This document shows, in pieces, positions 1 through 7,413 of a stretch of 33,987 nucleotides of DNA (positions are counted from its first letter, which is position 1; the number at the start of each line of letters is the position of its first letter). A program made the position numbers and the translations under genes. Under the pieces are notes generated by a model. The model was not told the DNA's origin, searched no databases, and saw nothing but the letters and a program-made list of their open reading frames with translations. Origin of the DNA: Prochloraceae cyanobacterium (GTDB lineage: Bacteria; Cyanobacteriota; Cyanobacteriia; Cyanobacteriales; JASJDA01). The stretch covers positions 1 to 33,987 of the forward strand of contig JASJDA010000098.1 of NCBI GenBank assembly GCA_030065755.1, written 5' to 3'.

Positions 1-929
1 TGTTTGTAGTAGCTGGAGATCTTACTCGCACCGAATACCAGGCAATAAGCCAACTGCGATCGATGCACAAGCCCTTAATTTTAGTGTTTAACAAAATCGA
101 CCTCTATCCAGAAACAGACCGAAAGGAGATTTACCGACAACTACAAGAACTAGGCAGCACCAGCAGCATTATAGATGTATTATCTCCTGACGAAATAGTA
201 ATGGTAGCAGCCCAACCCCAACCCGTATCAGTACGGGTGGAATGGCCAGATGGTAGAGTAACCAACGAATGGGAAAATCCCCCACCTCAAATAGACGAAC
301 TCAAGCAAAAAATTGGCAAAATTTTGTCTAGTGAGGGCAGATCTATTCTCGCTCTTTCTTCCTTATTTCAAGCCAGAGATGCAGAAGCCAATATTGCTAA
401 AAAAACCATTGAACTGCGTCAAGATTTAGCCGAAGAAATTATCTGGCAATACTCTAAATATAAGGCTCTAGCAGTTGCTGTCAATCCTATTGCGATTCTC
501 GATATTGTTGGCGGGGCGATCGCAGATTTACTTTTAATTCGCTCTTTGGCTAGATTATACGGGTTGCCGATAACTAACTACCAAGCAACTAAACTGTGGC
601 GCAAGATTTTATTGAGTTCTGGGGGATTGCTTTTAGGTGAAATTGGCAGTACTTTCCTTTTAGGATTGGGTAAAAGTGGTGCAGCTATTGGGGGTGTTTT
701 TGAGAGTCCAGCCGCCCTTACTACTTATGCTAGTACTGCCGCAATTCAAGGAGCGATCGCTGGTTATGGTGCTTATGCTGTGGGTAAAGTTGCCCAAAAA
801 TATTTAGAGATGGGATGCACTTGGGGAAGTTTTGGCCCTAGTACCGTTATTCAAGATATTCTCAACGAAGTAGAACCTAATACGATTATTTATCGGCTGC
901 GACAAGAATTAGGACAACAACTAATTTAG
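1..929 (+). CDS. GTP-binding protein with DUF697 domain, C-terminal part (5' end outside window)
   Basis: The reading frame is open from the first base, so the true start lies upstream. The visible part enters the G domain just before the G4 motif NKID (residues after FVVAGDLTRTEY), which gives guanine specificity. It then runs into a hydrophobic, glycine- and alanine-rich C-terminal half (about residues 140-260 of the visible part, with NPIAILDIVGGAIADLLLI), typical of the DUF697 membrane-associated region. The family is an Era/YcjF-like group of membrane GTPases common in cyanobacteria; the substrate or partner is unknown. Walker A and the G3 motif are not visible because they lie outside the window. 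It is followed by a 179-base gap and then egtD, so cotranscription is unlikely. The family assignment is firm, the function is not. Confidence 0.8.
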   Translation, partial: FVVAGDLTRTEYQAISQLRSMHKPLILVFNKIDLYPETDRKEIYRQLQELGSTSSIIDVLSPDEIVMVAAQPQPVSVRVEWPDGRVTNEWENPPPQIDELKQKIGKILSSEGRSILALSSLFQARDAEANIAKKTIELRQDLAEEIIWQYSKYKALAVAVNPIAILDIVGGAIADLLLIRSLARLYGLPITNYQATKLWRKILLSSGGLLLGEIGSTFLLGLGKSGAAIGGVFESPAALTTYASTAAIQGAIAGYGAYAVGKVAQKYLEMGCTWGSFGPSTVIQDILNEVEPNTIIYRLRQELGQQLI

Positions 930-1051
930 TCGATCGTTTTGAGAGCAGAAACTTGAAGGGTTTAATTTTGTCTCAGATTGCTGTATGTTGCACTAGAGGC
1001 ACAATTTTGCGATTACTGACTAAAATTGGCGCGATCTGCCTATGCAAAGTA

Positions 1052-1074
1052 CTCGTATTTTATTTTGGTACGAG
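1052..1074. promoter_or_regulatory. short inverted repeat upstream of egtD
   Basis: CTCGTA (1052-1057) and TACGAG (1069-1074) form a 6-bp dyad around an AT-rich 11-base spacer, 35 bases before the egtD start. It could be an operator or chance; no matching -35/-10 pair was convincing. The rest of 930-1108 shows no other feature apart from the egtD ribosome-binding site. Confidence 0.2.
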
Positions 1075-1108
1075 ATAGCAGTCAGAAACAGCTTTTTGGA
1101 GGCTTTTA

Positions 1109-2131
1109 ATGTCTACAATTTCTTCGGCAACAAGTAGCAATCTCGACTTGGACTCAAAACGCCTGCAAGTCAAGCATCTACTCGATCCCAAAGATAGCAA
1201 TACTCCTGACGGTACAGATGTGATTCAAGGGTTAACTAAAACCCCTAAATCTATACCTCCTCGCTACTTCTACGACGATCGAGGTTCTTTATTCTTCGAG
1301 CAAATCTGCGAGTTACCAGAATATTACCCTACTCGCACAGAGGCAGCAATCTTAGAACAGTATGCTAGGGAAATAGCAAATTCAACTGGTGCTTGCGAAT
1401 TGGTAGAACTCGGTAGCGGTAGTTCTACTAAAACTCGTTTGCTGCTTTCTGCTTATGAAAGTTTGGGATACCCTCTAAGCTACGTACCGATCGACGTTAG
1501 CGCGGGAATTCTACAAGAGAGTGCGAAACGCTTACTGCTCGATTATACTTCTTTGCAGGTTTGCGGTTTAGTAGCTACTTACGAAAGAGCATTGGAACAA
1601 CTAGCACCCTCTACTTTAGGTAAACGCACGATCTTTTTTCTAGGAAGTACTTTGGGTAATCTTACTCAACTTGAATGCGATCGCTTTTTTGCTCGCGTTA
1701 AAGCAGCACTAGCACCTGGCGATTATTTCTTGTTGGGAATTGACCTGCAAAAGCCTATAAATATTCTCGAACCTGCTTATAACGATTCTCAGGGAGTGAC
1801 AGCAGCTTTTAATTTAAATATGTTGCAACACTTAAATTGGCGTTTTCAAGGAAATTTCGATCTCAGTTTGTTTGAACATCGAGCATTTTACAATCAGTCT
1901 GAAGCTCAAATTGAAATGCACTTGGTCTCCAAGCGATCGCACAGTGTTAGTTTAGATAGACTCGACTTGACGGTAAATTTTGAGGAAGGAGAAACTATTC
2001 TCACGGAAATTTCCCGCAAATTTGACTTACAACAGATGGAAAAATATCTTCAAACCCAAGGATTAAAACCCGTTCGTATTTGGACGGATCCTAAACAGTG
2101 GTTTGGTTTAGTGCTTTCTCAAATGCATTAA
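1109..2131 (+). CDS. egtD: L-histidine N-alpha-methyltransferase (ergothioneine pathway)
   Basis: EgtD trimethylates histidine to hercynine with S-adenosylmethionine, the first step to the antioxidant ergothioneine. The EgtD family signature is clear: RYFYDDRGSLFFEQICELPEY near residues 52-72, the glycine-rich SAM loop VELGSGSSTKTRLLL near 98-112, the acidic VPIDVS motif near 126, and FFLGSTLGNLT near 176. The 340-residue length fits the family. The start is backed by a strong Shine-Dalgarno, GGAGG at 1098-1102, six bases before the ATG. A hairpin at 2141-2165 closes the unit. The usual partner, the sulfoxide synthase EgtB (DinB plus FGE-sulfatase domains), is not adjacent. The convergent neighbour has only the FGE-type domain and a Tat signal, so I do not take it as EgtB. 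Cytoplasmic enzyme. Confidence 0.9.
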   Translation: MSTISSATSSNLDLDSKRLQVKHLLDPKDSNTPDGTDVIQGLTKTPKSIPPRYFYDDRGSLFFEQICELPEYYPTRTEAAILEQYAREIANSTGACELVELGSGSSTKTRLLLSAYESLGYPLSYVPIDVSAGILQESAKRLLLDYTSLQVCGLVATYERALEQLAPSTLGKRTIFFLGSTLGNLTQLECDRFFARVKAALAPGDYFLLGIDLQKPINILEPAYNDSQGVTAAFNLNMLQHLNWRFQGNFDLSLFEHRAFYNQSEAQIEMHLVSKRSHSVSLDRLDLTVNFEEGETILTEISRKFDLQQMEKYLQTQGLKPVRIWTDPKQWFGLVLSQMH

Positions 2132-2140
2132 TATCTTCTT

Positions 2141-2165
2141 ACACCAACTCAGTACGAGTTGGTGT
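2141..2165. terminator. hairpin between convergent egtD and FGE-domain gene
   Basis: A perfect 10-bp stem, ACACCAACTC (2141-2150) and GAGTTGGTGT (2156-2165), has a 5-base loop. It lies 9 bases after the egtD stop and 27 bases before the stop of the opposing gene. The bases after it on the plus strand are AT-rich (TAAATTTCTTT) rather than a clean T-run. It is probably a bidirectional terminator. Confidence 0.7.
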
Positions 2166-2192
2166 TAAATTTCTTTAAGGATCGGGGTTATT

Positions 2193-3263
2193 TCAAGTTT
2201 CCAAGCTCTCGCACACTACTCGAAAACCGTAGATTTCCACTCGATCTTCTCGTTCGTCGCGAGTGCGATAAGCGCTGCGACATCTTACAGGAGTGCTTTG
2301 CCAAGAACCTCCCCGTAACACAGAGCGAGTGTCATCTAGACCTCTATCTGTTTCTGGCGTCCGCGCTTTACCATTTTTAGGCGCTCCATTATAGTCGCGG
2401 TACCACATATCAGCGCACCATTCCCAGACATTTCCGTGCATGTCGTACAAGCCAAAGGCATTAGGAGGAAAACTACCTACTGGGGTAGTTGTTTCTCGAT
2501 ATTCTCCTTCTGGTTCTCGATCGTAAACTCGATCGCCTCTGTAATTGGCTAATTCACTGGTAATTGTCTCGCCAAAATAAAAGGGAGTTATGGTTCCAGC
2601 GCGACAAGCATATTCCCATTCTGCTTCGCTAGGAAGTCTATATTTACTTCTGGTGCGCTCGGATAATCGACGGCAAAATTCAACAGCATCTCCCCAAGCA
2701 ATTTGTTCTACTGGAAGATTATCCCCTTGAAAACGAGATGGATTTAAATTGAGATCTCGTATAACTGTTGGTAGACTGGCAACTGCTCTCCATTGCGCCT
2801 GAGTTACTGGATACCTGCTGATAAAGAAAGGGGGTACTTCTACTCGATGTTGGGGACGTTCGCGATCGATACTTCCTTCTTCTCCTACAGGAGCACCCAT
2901 TCTATAAGTACCTCCAGGAATAGCTACCATTTCTAAATTGACATCGTAGCCCAATTCTTCGGTAAAATAATCACTCTCGAATCGCTGTTTTTCTATTATT
3001 TTGCCGCTTCTATCTACAATAACTGTCTCAAATTCTTCAAATCTTTCTAAAGTAACTCCCCGTGGTGGGATGGGTAGTTCGGACTCTAATGTCTGTTTTG
3101 TCCGTTGCTTGTCAAATTCGTTTATCGCTCGATCTTGTCGTGCAACAGCTAATTTTTGCCCCAAAAAAGCCAAACCCAATCCACTACCAGCGCTTAAAGC
3201 TAGCTTGAGTAATTTTCTGCGAGCAAATATTGCTTTTTTTTTCTTATAGTTTAGATAATTCAT
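2193..3263 (-). CDS. Exported FGE-sulfatase (SUMF1) domain protein with Tat-type signal
   Basis: A 356-residue protein. Residues 1-43 look like a twin-arginine signal: basic start, RRKLLK at 15-20, then a hydrophobic, glycine-rich stretch to about 36 and VARQ. From about residue 115 it is an FGE-sulfatase domain (VAIPGGTYRMGAP, PVTQAQWRAV, RLPSEAEWEYACRAGT, FGLYDMHGNVWEWC, LRGGSWQSTPVRCRSAYR, YGFRVV). In true formylglycine-generating enzymes the RGGS region holds two copper-binding cysteines; only the second is present here and the first position is serine. Sulfatase activation is therefore doubtful, and a binding or structural role is likely. A GAGG at 3269-3272, five bases before the ATG, supports the start. 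Its upstream flank is transposon-derived. The C-terminal domain is close to that of the Hsp70 fusion at 31233-33560. Confidence 0.85.
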   Translation of the reverse strand: MNYLNYKKKKAIFARRKLLKLALSAGSGLGLAFLGQKLAVARQDRAINEFDKQRTKQTLESELPIPPRGVTLERFEEFETVIVDRSGKIIEKQRFESDYFTEELGYDVNLEMVAIPGGTYRMGAPVGEEGSIDRERPQHRVEVPPFFISRYPVTQAQWRAVASLPTVIRDLNLNPSRFQGDNLPVEQIAWGDAVEFCRRLSERTRSKYRLPSEAEWEYACRAGTITPFYFGETITSELANYRGDRVYDREPEGEYRETTTPVGSFPPNAFGLYDMHGNVWEWCADMWYRDYNGAPKNGKARTPETDRGLDDTRSVLRGGSWQSTPVRCRSAYRTRDEREDRVEIYGFRVVCESLET

Positions 3264-3455
3264 GTAAACCTCACGGGAGTTTGGAAACCGCCATTTTCAA
3301 ATGGCGTGAAGTACAAAAAGTTCATTTTTATTAGGGAAGTCTTCATAAACCGATAACCTATCCCTCTAGCCGACAACTTAAAGATAAAGACTTCCCTAAT
3401 AAAAATAAAAACATTTCTCGGAAAAACGACACGAGCGGTTTTAACCGCAGTGAAA
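3264..3455 (-). mobile_element. Right-hand flank of IscB element (3' of iscB, 5' of FGE gene)
   Basis: This stretch follows the iscB stop and ends at the FGE start codon. It holds several foldable pieces: GCGGTT-TT-AACCGC (3435-3448), the long 20-bp inverted repeat at 3324-3406, and GCCATTT/AAATGGC near 3290-3306. Such hairpins are expected at the right end of IS200/IS605-type elements. I cannot fix the exact boundary; it may reach to within a few bases of the FGE gene's Shine-Dalgarno. Confidence 0.5.
3324..3406. repeat. Perfect 20-bp inverted repeat with 43-base spacer
   Basis: Bases 3324-3343 and 3387-3406 are perfect reverse complements (20 bp, core AGGGAAGTCTT), separated by 43 bases. 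The arms are A+T-rich outside and G+C-richer inside. It could be a right-end transposon structure, a small MITE nested in the element, or a strong terminator for iscB. A 72-codon open frame that runs across it has no other support. Confidence 0.8.
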
Positions 3456-4757
3456 TTAAAATCCATAAACATAACCATCTTTTCGGTGGATAGAAATGCA
3501 GTACTTATAGCTAATTCCTTGTACTGTTTCTTTTAGAGTTTTGATATTAAAAGAACCACTGCTTCTAACAGCAACCTTACCCAAATAAGAACCAACTTTT
3601 TTTCCTTTACTAACAACAGCTTTAACAATATCTCCAGTTTGAAAACCTTTAACTTGTTTAATATAAGCTGATTTTCTTACCGGCTTTCCTGTCTTGTTTA
3701 GTCTGGGAAAACCATGTTTATTGACATGAATAACTTGTCGTTGACCATGTCCAGCGCATTTAATTAGTAATGGTCGAGCGGTCAGTATCTCTAAATTAGG
3801 AGTATTGCCAACACAAGCAGCATCCAAATAATGACTTTTTTCTAGTTGTTGTTGAGTACGATTAAACTTAGTTTGTCCTCCCGTACCAGTTGTTACAGGC
3901 AAGCCAGTTTCTTTGAGTGAGTTAAACAGTTTCCACCGAGTAGAATTAACTGCTGTTGCATCTTTAAGAGGTGCTTTAGCTTGAGATAATATTCGATGAA
4001 GCAAAGATGGTTTTTCAGCTAAAAAATCTTTGATATCTCGATTAGATTTAGCTTGATTACAGGGGACACAGGCCAGAGTTAAGTTAGATATTCGATTGCT
4101 TCCACCTTTGGATTTTGGTACTATATGCTCTACTTCTAAAGGAGTATTAGAAACATTACAATAAACACAAGTACGATTCCATTTTTCTAAGAGATATTCT
4201 CTTACCTCGTATTGATAAAGGGTTCCCTGTTGATACTCTTTTCCTGATATTTCTGGTTGTTGTAATTTGTGGCAATCAAATTTGACTAATTCTGTTGCTA
4301 TTGAACTAATCGGACAGAATTTAATTAATCTGTTAACCCAAGTCATTGTGGTTAAAACTCGATGTTCTAAGCTGGGGGCTAACCATGCTTTTTCTCTAGT
4401 TCTATTCAGAAATCTAGGCTGTCTATATCTAGTTTTTCTATTTCTACGTCCACGTCGTATAGCTCGACGAGATTCTAGATCGTCTTTTATCTGTTGTCCT
4501 CGATGTGTTAGTTCTGCTGCCCAAACTAGCTTATTTTCTTGAACTATTGCCATACCAGTAACTTGAGAGCCTGGGTCTAATTTAAGTTGGCATTGTTTTA
4601 CCTCTTGTTTCTTGACTACCTTTTTAAGAATAATGGTGAATGGATATTGTCTAAATACCGCAGCTTTATCAGCTTTTAATAGCTTTTTAGCTATTGTTGG
4701 GGAGCATGGCTCTAATGGGAGTTTTTTGGTATCTAGTACAAATACTTTATTAGACAT
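3456..4757 (-). CDS. iscB: IscB RNA-guided HNH/RuvC endonuclease
   Basis: IscB proteins are transposon-encoded ancestors of Cas9 that cut DNA guided by an omega-RNA. The 433-residue order matches: an N-terminal PLMP-type domain (1-50, KKLPLEPCSP), RuvC-I LDPGSQVTGMAIV with D61, an arginine-rich bridge helix (about 97-121), RuvC-II ATELVKFD with E156, an HNH insert (about 195-242) with CVYC, EH211 and paired CxxC (CVPC 230-233), RuvC-III KSHYLDAACVG with H309 and D312, then a basic C-terminal region. All catalytic positions I can check are present, so the nuclease looks intact. No tnpA transposase is nearby, so the element is an orphan mobilised in trans or immobile. A noncoding, structured stretch lies directly upstream, where iscB loci encode their guide RNA. 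Confidence 0.92.
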   Translation of the reverse strand: MSNKVFVLDTKKLPLEPCSPTIAKKLLKADKAAVFRQYPFTIILKKVVKKQEVKQCQLKLDPGSQVTGMAIVQENKLVWAAELTHRGQQIKDDLESRRAIRRGRRNRKTRYRQPRFLNRTREKAWLAPSLEHRVLTTMTWVNRLIKFCPISSIATELVKFDCHKLQQPEISGKEYQQGTLYQYEVREYLLEKWNRTCVYCNVSNTPLEVEHIVPKSKGGSNRISNLTLACVPCNQAKSNRDIKDFLAEKPSLLHRILSQAKAPLKDATAVNSTRWKLFNSLKETGLPVTTGTGGQTKFNRTQQQLEKSHYLDAACVGNTPNLEILTARPLLIKCAGHGQRQVIHVNKHGFPRLNKTGKPVRKSAYIKQVKGFQTGDIVKAVVSKGKKVGSYLGKVAVRSSGSFNIKTLKETVQGISYKYCISIHRKDGYVYGF

Positions 4758-5004
4758 TTTTGCGTCTAAGTCTCCAAAAATTGGATAATGTTTGCCTCGC
4801 TAAAGTTATTGGTCGGTACTATCTGTAAAAGCACTTTCTTACCCCTCGTAGGAATGTTTAACTTTTTAGTTCTAGAGCTTGGAACTGGCACGCATTCCAA
4901 GGTAGGTCTTTAACTCTTGCCAATAACATAGTCAGTTAAGACTTAAGCTGGTCAGCTAACTAAAGTTTCGAGGCACGAAGCCCCGCTACTTCAGTGCGGG
5001 GTGC
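4758..5004 (-). ncRNA. Candidate omega-RNA / left end of the IscB element
   Basis: About 250 bases between the iscB start and the apparent left end carry no ORF but fold well. Read on the minus strand, it begins with a hairpin CCCGC/GCGGG (4982-4986 with 4996-5000), enclosed by GCAC/GTGC (4973-4976 with 5001-5004). A section with GGAATGCGTGCCAGTTCC (about 4882-4899) follows; it resembles, from memory, the conserved core of known omega-RNAs. In IscB systems the guide is the 5' end of the RNA, so here it would come from bases just above about 5005. No covariance model was run, so limits are approximate. Confidence 0.6.
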
Positions 5005-5053
5005 TGACAAAATAACTACTACTTCTACCCAGTATTTATTACTATTTTGTCAG
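5004..5053. repeat. 11-bp perfect inverted repeat at the edge of the IscB element
   Basis: CTGACAAAATA (5004-5014) and TATTTTGTCAG (5043-5053) are exact reverse complements around a 28-base spacer. The left arm starts at the foot of the element's left-end hairpin, so the dyad may be the target site, part of a previous element, or a terminator serving lipA transcription. Bases 5054-5191 show no gene. Confidence 0.6.
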
Positions 5054-5191
5054 TCTGTAAGATGTATAAATCAAATCAAAAAATTACTAACAAAATAGGA
5101 TAAAACCCCTGCCGATCGTCCTAAGGCTTTTTTTATTTTACCTGAGCGAGTGCCGCAGACTTAGATGCGAATCGCCGTTTAAAAAAGATGT

Positions 5192-5222
5192 AGGGAGATG
5201 GGGAGATGGGGAGACAGACGGG
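5192..5222. repeat. Octamer GGGGAGAT tandem repeat
   Basis: About three imperfect copies of GGGGAGAT, followed by GACAGACGGGG. The unit is of the purine-rich short tandem repeat type often seen between cyanobacterial genes. It lies downstream of lipA, next to the heptad array. Confidence 0.65.
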
Positions 5223-5230
5223 GAAAATAA

Positions 5231-5279
5231 CAAATAGCAAACAGCAAACAGCAAATAGCCAACAGCCAACAGCCAACAC
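5231..5279. repeat. Heptad tandem repeat array, 7 copies
   Basis: Seven contiguous 7-bp units read CAAATAG, CAAACAG, CAAACAG, CAAATAG, CCAACAG, CCAACAG, CCAACAC. The array ends three bases before the lipA stop codon. This is a cyanobacterial STRR-like heptamer array. The same unit occurs three more times immediately before the cysteine desulfurase start at 25834-25854. Confidence 0.9.
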
Positions 5280-5282
5280 CCA

Positions 5283-6152
5283 TTAACGAGGATATAATTG
5301 CATTAATTTTCGCACTTGTTCGGCGTGGTAGGAACTGCGAGTCAGGGGAGAAGAAACTACTTGTAGAAAACCGATCGACTCGCCAAATTCTCTCCAAGCG
5401 TCAAACTGTTGAGGAGTAACGAATTCTTTGACACCTAAATGTTGTTGAGAAGGCTGTAGATATTGTCCGATCGTCAGGATATCGCAATCAACAGCGCGTA
5501 AATTTTCCATTACTTCTCGCACTTCTGCGTCTGTTTCTCCTAACCCTACCATGATGCCAGACTTAGTATAAATCCAGGGGGCTAATTGGCGAGTGCATTG
5601 TAATAGTTCGAGGGATCTTTGGTAGTTTCCTTGAGGACGTACTCGTCGATACAAGCGAGGAATTGTTTCTGTATTGTGGTTGAGTACTTCTGGTTTGGCT
5701 GTGAGAATCGACTCTAGCGCTTCCCAGTTAGCGCACAAATCGGGAATCAGGACTTCTATAGTTGTGTTGGGAGAAATTGAGCGAACTTCTTCTATACAGC
5801 GTACAAATTGGGAAGCACCTCCGTCGGGTAGATCGTCTCTATTGACAGAAGTAATAACTACGTGATTGAGTTTTAAGCGTTTTACTGCTTCTGCTAAACG
5901 GAAAGGTTCGGTGCGATCGAGAGGTAGAGGTTTTTTTTCAAAATCTATATCGCAATAGGGACAAGCGCGGGTGCAAGCAGGACCCATAATTAAAAAGGTA
6001 GCTGTTCGAGCTTGGAAGCATTCGCCGATATTGGGACAAGATGCTTCTTCACAAACTGTATTAAGACTCAAATCTCGCAAAATTTCTTTAACATTACCGA
6101 CCCGCTGCCATTGAGGTGCTTTTACTCGCAGCCAATTAGGTTTAACTGTCAC
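5283..6152 (-). CDS. lipA: Lipoyl synthase, radical SAM
   Basis: LipA inserts two sulfurs into octanoyl groups on lipoyl domains of 2-oxoacid dehydrogenases and the glycine cleavage H protein. The auxiliary cluster motif [12 protein letters not shown] (C34, C39, C45) and the radical-SAM motif CTRACPYC (C60, C64, C67) are both complete. The C-terminal RSSYHAE, whose serine ligates the auxiliary cluster, is present. Its 289 residues are normal for the family. GTPase-like or lipB neighbours are absent. Its 3' side runs directly into the heptad array. The start ATG at 6150-6152 is followed by [13 protein letters not shown], the usual N-terminus. Many cyanobacteria carry two lipA copies; I cannot say which one this is. 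Confidence 0.95.
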   Translation of the reverse strand: MTVKPNWLRVKAPQWQRVGNVKEILRDLSLNTVCEEASCPNIGECFQARTATFLIMGPACTRACPYCDIDFEKKPLPLDRTEPFRLAEAVKRLKLNHVVITSVNRDDLPDGGASQFVRCIEEVRSISPNTTIEVLIPDLCANWEALESILTAKPEVLNHNTETIPRLYRRVRPQGNYQRSLELLQCTRQLAPWIYTKSGIMVGLGETDAEVREVMENLRAVDCDILTIGQYLQPSQQHLGVKEFVTPQQFDAWREFGESIGFLQVVSSPLTRSSYHAEQVRKLMQLYPR

Positions 6153-6252
6153 GCCCTACTTGCTCCCGACTTTAATTATGCTTTAGTTGTCTGTTTTCTT
6201 AATAGTATCAATTCGATCGCTATGATAGTATATACGGGTTATATGTAATCTT

Positions 6253-6326
6253 CGGGATGTAGCGCAGTTTGGTAGCGTACTTCGTTCGGGACGAAGGGGC
6301 CGCTGGTTCGAATCCAGTCATCCCGA
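6253..6326 (+). tRNA. tRNA-Pro (anticodon CGG)
   Basis: A complete 74-base cloverleaf: acceptor CGGGATG/CATCCCG, D-arm GCGC...GCGT, anticodon stem CTTCG/CGAAG with loop TTCGGGA (anticodon CGG), T-arm GCTGG-TTCGAAT-CCAGT with one G-U pair, and discriminator A. CCA is not encoded. The gene is followed by 171 bases without a gene, then by a two-gene cassette of accessory type. I found no repeat of the tRNA 3' end downstream, so integration at this tRNA is not shown. Confidence 0.97.
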
Positions 6327-6497
6327 CTTGTTGTACTGTACAGTGCCAAATTATTTGTCATCGGGAACAGATTAGTGTCATTGAGACTAAATAACCCAAG
6401 AAGTACTTTCTCGCATAACTGAATTTTTAAGTTTTGTCATCCCAAAATAACAAAAGAGGGATTAATTTTGATTTTAAAAGCGTTGAGGTAAGACAAG

Positions 6498-6932
6498 ATG
6501 ACAAATGAAGAGGACGAAAAAAGAATCAAACATATGGAATTTGTTCAAGCTGTAATCGCGCGAATGGCTAGCAACTCTTTCCAAATTAAGGGTTGGAGCG
6601 TAACTATTGTTACTGCACTTTTCGCTTTAACAGGAGTCACTACCAAGCCTATCTTCATTCTTATTGCACTGCTTCCTGCTTTGTCATTCTGGGGTCTAGA
6701 CGCATATTATCTCAGGCAAGAGCGTCTCTTTAGAAAATTATATAAAAATTTGCAGCTTTCGTTTGAAAATAAAGTTGATATAAACAAAACAGTAAAGCCA
6801 TTCTCGCTCTCGACCAAAGATTATCAGAGTGAGGTTATCTGGTTTAAAGTTTTGCGATCGCCGACTATATTAGTCTTTCATGGGGTAATCATTGGAGCTA
6901 TTCTCTTTTTTTTCTTAATTTATACAGCTTAA
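6498..6932 (+). CDS. Small membrane protein, paired with deoxyribosyltransferase-like gene
   Basis: A 144-residue protein of unknown function. It starts with a charged cytosolic-looking helix (1-25, DEKRIKHMEFVQAVIARMASNS). Two close hydrophobic segments follow (about 35-50 and 53-69), then a polar stretch with YYLRQERLFRKLY, and a third hydrophobic segment at the C-terminus (about 122-143). The plan, amphipathic helix plus paired membrane helices plus RQE-rich linker, resembles the small SLATT-like membrane proteins proposed as effectors in nucleotide-signal conflict systems. That likeness is my inference from layout. The next gene begins only 13 bases later, so the two form an operon. The start is the first ATG after AGGTAAGACAAG. 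Confidence 0.75.
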   Translation: MTNEEDEKRIKHMEFVQAVIARMASNSFQIKGWSVTIVTALFALTGVTTKPIFILIALLPALSFWGLDAYYLRQERLFRKLYKNLQLSFENKVDINKTVKPFSLSTKDYQSEVIWFKVLRSPTILVFHGVIIGAILFFFLIYTA

Positions 6933-6945
6933 TTTTGAGATATTC

Positions 6946-7392
6946 ATGAAGTATGTCGAAGCCCCCAACAAATTTTTGGGTAATGAAAAAAGCTTATTTT
7001 TAGCAGGGGGAATCACTGGATGTCCTGATTGGCAGCAAGACGTAGTTAAAGCTCTAAAAGATGAGTCTATAACTATACTAAATCCAAGACGAAAAAATTT
7101 TCCTATAGATGAATCGACTGCTTCTTTTGAGCAAATTGAATGGGAATATCTTCATCTACGAAAGGCTTCTGCTATTTTATTTTGGTTTCCCCATGAAAGT
7201 CTCTGTCCAATAGTCTTATATGAGTTAGGAGCGTGGTCAATGACTGATAAGCCTATTTTTATTGGAGTTGATCCTGAATATCAGCGGAAACTTGATGTTG
7301 AAATACAAACAAGTCTTGTCAGACCTGAAGTTTCAATTTGCTATTCAATTCAATATTTAGTAGAGCAAGTCTTACACTGGCTTCATTTATAA
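6946..7392 (+). CDS. Nucleoside 2-deoxyribosyltransferase-like protein
   Basis: A 148-residue protein. The N-terminal FLAGGITGCPDWQ (about 18-30) is the ligand-binding loop of the nucleoside 2-deoxyribosyltransferase superfamily (Nuc_deoxyri_tr2 type). NPRRKNFPID (about 47-56), FEQIEWEYLHLRKASAILFWFP (central, with catalytic-type glutamates) and LYELGAWSMTDKPIFIG (about 88-104) complete the fold. Enzymes of this fold transfer or hydrolyse the glycosidic bond of nucleosides or nucleotides. Next to a membrane protein, the fold is typical of predicted nucleotide-based immunity cassettes rather than of salvage. It is probably translationally coupled to the upstream gene (13-base gap) and converges with a TPR gene fragment 21 bases downstream. 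The substrate is unknown. Confidence 0.8.
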   Translation: MKYVEAPNKFLGNEKSLFLAGGITGCPDWQQDVVKALKDESITILNPRRKNFPIDESTASFEQIEWEYLHLRKASAILFWFPHESLCPIVLYELGAWSMTDKPIFIGVDPEYQRKLDVEIQTSLVRPEVSICYSIQYLVEQVLHWLHL

Positions 7393-7413
7393 GGTTGAAG
7401 TAAATCTGATTCG

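Noticed and set aside
2193-3263. FGE-domain gene as the EgtB partner of egtD
   Set aside because: It has no DinB-type iron-binding domain, starts with a Tat-like signal and is convergent rather than cotranscribed.
3260-3478. 72-codon minus-strand frame after iscB
   Set aside because: It spans the 20-bp inverted repeat and overlaps the iscB 3' end; the peptide has no recognisable feature.
5231-5279. CRISPR-like array
   Set aside because: Units are 7 bp and contiguous with no spacers; it is a simple tandem repeat.
6253-6497. Attachment site of an integrative element at tRNA-Pro
   Set aside because: No integrase gene and no second copy of the tRNA 3' end was found within the window.
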